This document shows, piece after piece, positions 14,153-14,667 of a stretch of 14,667 bases of DNA. This DNA comes from Pseudomonadota bacterium. GTDB taxonomy: Bacteria > Pseudomonadota > Alphaproteobacteria > Sphingomonadales > Sphingomonadaceae. The position numbers and the translations under genes are program-made. Below the pieces are notes generated by a model. The model saw nothing but the letters and a program-made list of their open reading frames with translations, had not been told where the DNA came from and searched no databases. The stretch is from positions 1-14,667 of the forward strand of contig JARXKR010000030.1 in the NCBI GenBank assembly GCA_030271565.1, written 5' to 3'. Each line of letters begins with the position of its first letter. Positions within the stretch are counted from its first letter, which is position 1.

Positions 14153-14667
14153 CTATCTGCTCGAAAGCAATTTCACCAGCGCGTAAAGGTAATCGCGCCC
14201 GTCCATCAGCGCGCGCACTTCCATGTGCTCGTTGAGCCCGTGGATGTTGTTCATCTTGCTGTCGGCCCAGACCCCCGGAACCCCGTAAGTCGGGATGCCG
14301 ACTGCGGCGGTGTAGACCCCGTCGCTGGCCCCGGTCGAGATCGTCGGGATCACCGGCACCCCGGGGAAGAACTTGGCCGAGATCTGGGTCATCGGACCGA
14401 TGATCACAGGATCGAGCGGCGGGACCTTGGCGATCGGCTTATCCTTGACCCGCTGCTCGATGGTGATTGCGGGGTTGCCGATCACCCGCGTCAGCTCGGC
14501 CTGGGTTTCGTCCGAAGTGCGCCCCGGGAACATCCGGCAATTGACGTTGACGGTAACCCGCTGGGGCAGCGCGTTGAGCGCGTGCCCGCCTTGGACCAGC
14601 GTGGCGACGCAGGTGGTGCGCAGCATCGAATGGAGGCTGCGGTCCTGATTGACGATCGCTTCGGATG
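14153..14667 (-). CDS. M20-family metallopeptidase, C-terminal part (5' end outside window)
   Basis: The frame remains open through the right edge, so only about 171 C-terminal residues are seen; the ATG at 14626 is internal. Features typical of M20/M25/M40 dinuclear zinc peptidases are RTTCVATLV, GGHALNALPQRV and NVNCRMFPG from the dimerisation lid domain. The late catalytic-domain segments TGASDGVYTA and IHGLNEHM follow, the latter carrying the last metal-binding His. Such enzymes hydrolyse peptides, dipeptides or N-acyl amino acids; some sphingomonad members carry signal peptides, which cannot be checked here. Substrate is not readable. Confidence 0.9.
   Translation of the reverse strand, partial: SEAIVNQDRSLHSMLRTTCVATLVQGGHALNALPQRVTVNVNCRMFPGRTSDETQAELTRVIGNPAITIEQRVKDKPIAKVPPLDPVIIGPMTQISAKFFPGVPVIPTISTGASDGVYTAAVGIPTYGVPGVWADSKMNNIHGLNEHMEVRALMDGRDYLYALVKLLSSR

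Overview
The window reads as GC-rich alphaproteobacterial chromosome, most likely from a sphingomonad (Sphingomonadales: Novosphingobium, Erythrobacter or Sphingopyxis type). The support is compositional and by family: a zf-CHCC zinc-finger protein beside tldD, a DUF4402 protein, a CYP153-type P450, two ACS-type MFS transporters and a ceramidase-like membrane protein. I could not check the taxonomy by search. Genes are dense. No stretch over 300 bases lacks a gene, and I see no rRNA, tRNA, CRISPR array or insertion sequence.

Left part (1-2580, all + strand): the 3' end of a DUF4402 surface or secreted protein, a small zf-CHCC protein, the metalloprotease TldD, and a small exported protein closed by a strong intrinsic terminator (2542-2580). 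Next (2581-5580, + strand) is a probable catabolic or oxidation unit. An 8-6-8 inverted repeat sits just upstream of a CYP153-like cytochrome P450. The P450 stop overlaps the start of a TetR-family regulator, and a short-chain dehydrogenase follows 47 bp later. A hydroxylase, a dehydrogenase and their own regulator fit sequential oxidation of a hydrophobic substrate, but the substrate and the redox partners are not visible here.

Middle (5588-9323): two MFS transporters of the same family flank a single-domain asparaginase-like gene. The first is on the - strand, divergent from the asparaginase gene; the second is on the + strand after it. Then comes a DinJ/YafQ-type toxin-antitoxin operon whose promoter carries a perfect tandem 11-mer operator candidate and appears to give a leaderless mRNA.

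Right part (9345-14667): a VOC-fold protein with a clear sigma70-type promoter (- strand), GMP synthase guaA (- strand), and a ceramidase/CREST-superfamily membrane protein with an intact zinc-site pattern (+ strand). A fatty-acyl-CoA-synthetase-like enzyme (- strand) runs convergent to it. Divergent from the synthetase, across an intergenic region with two GTTGC/GCAAC dyads, lies a 27-residue hydrophobic small ORF with a strong Shine-Dalgarno and its own terminator. The window ends inside an M20-family metallopeptidase (- strand).

Most of the window is ordinary accessory and housekeeping sequence. The items most worth a second look are the small ORF with its nested palindrome, the ceramidase homologue in a probable sphingolipid-making lineage, the P450 operator, and the single-domain asparaginase between paralogous transporters. 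I found no clear evidence of a wholly new multi-gene system.
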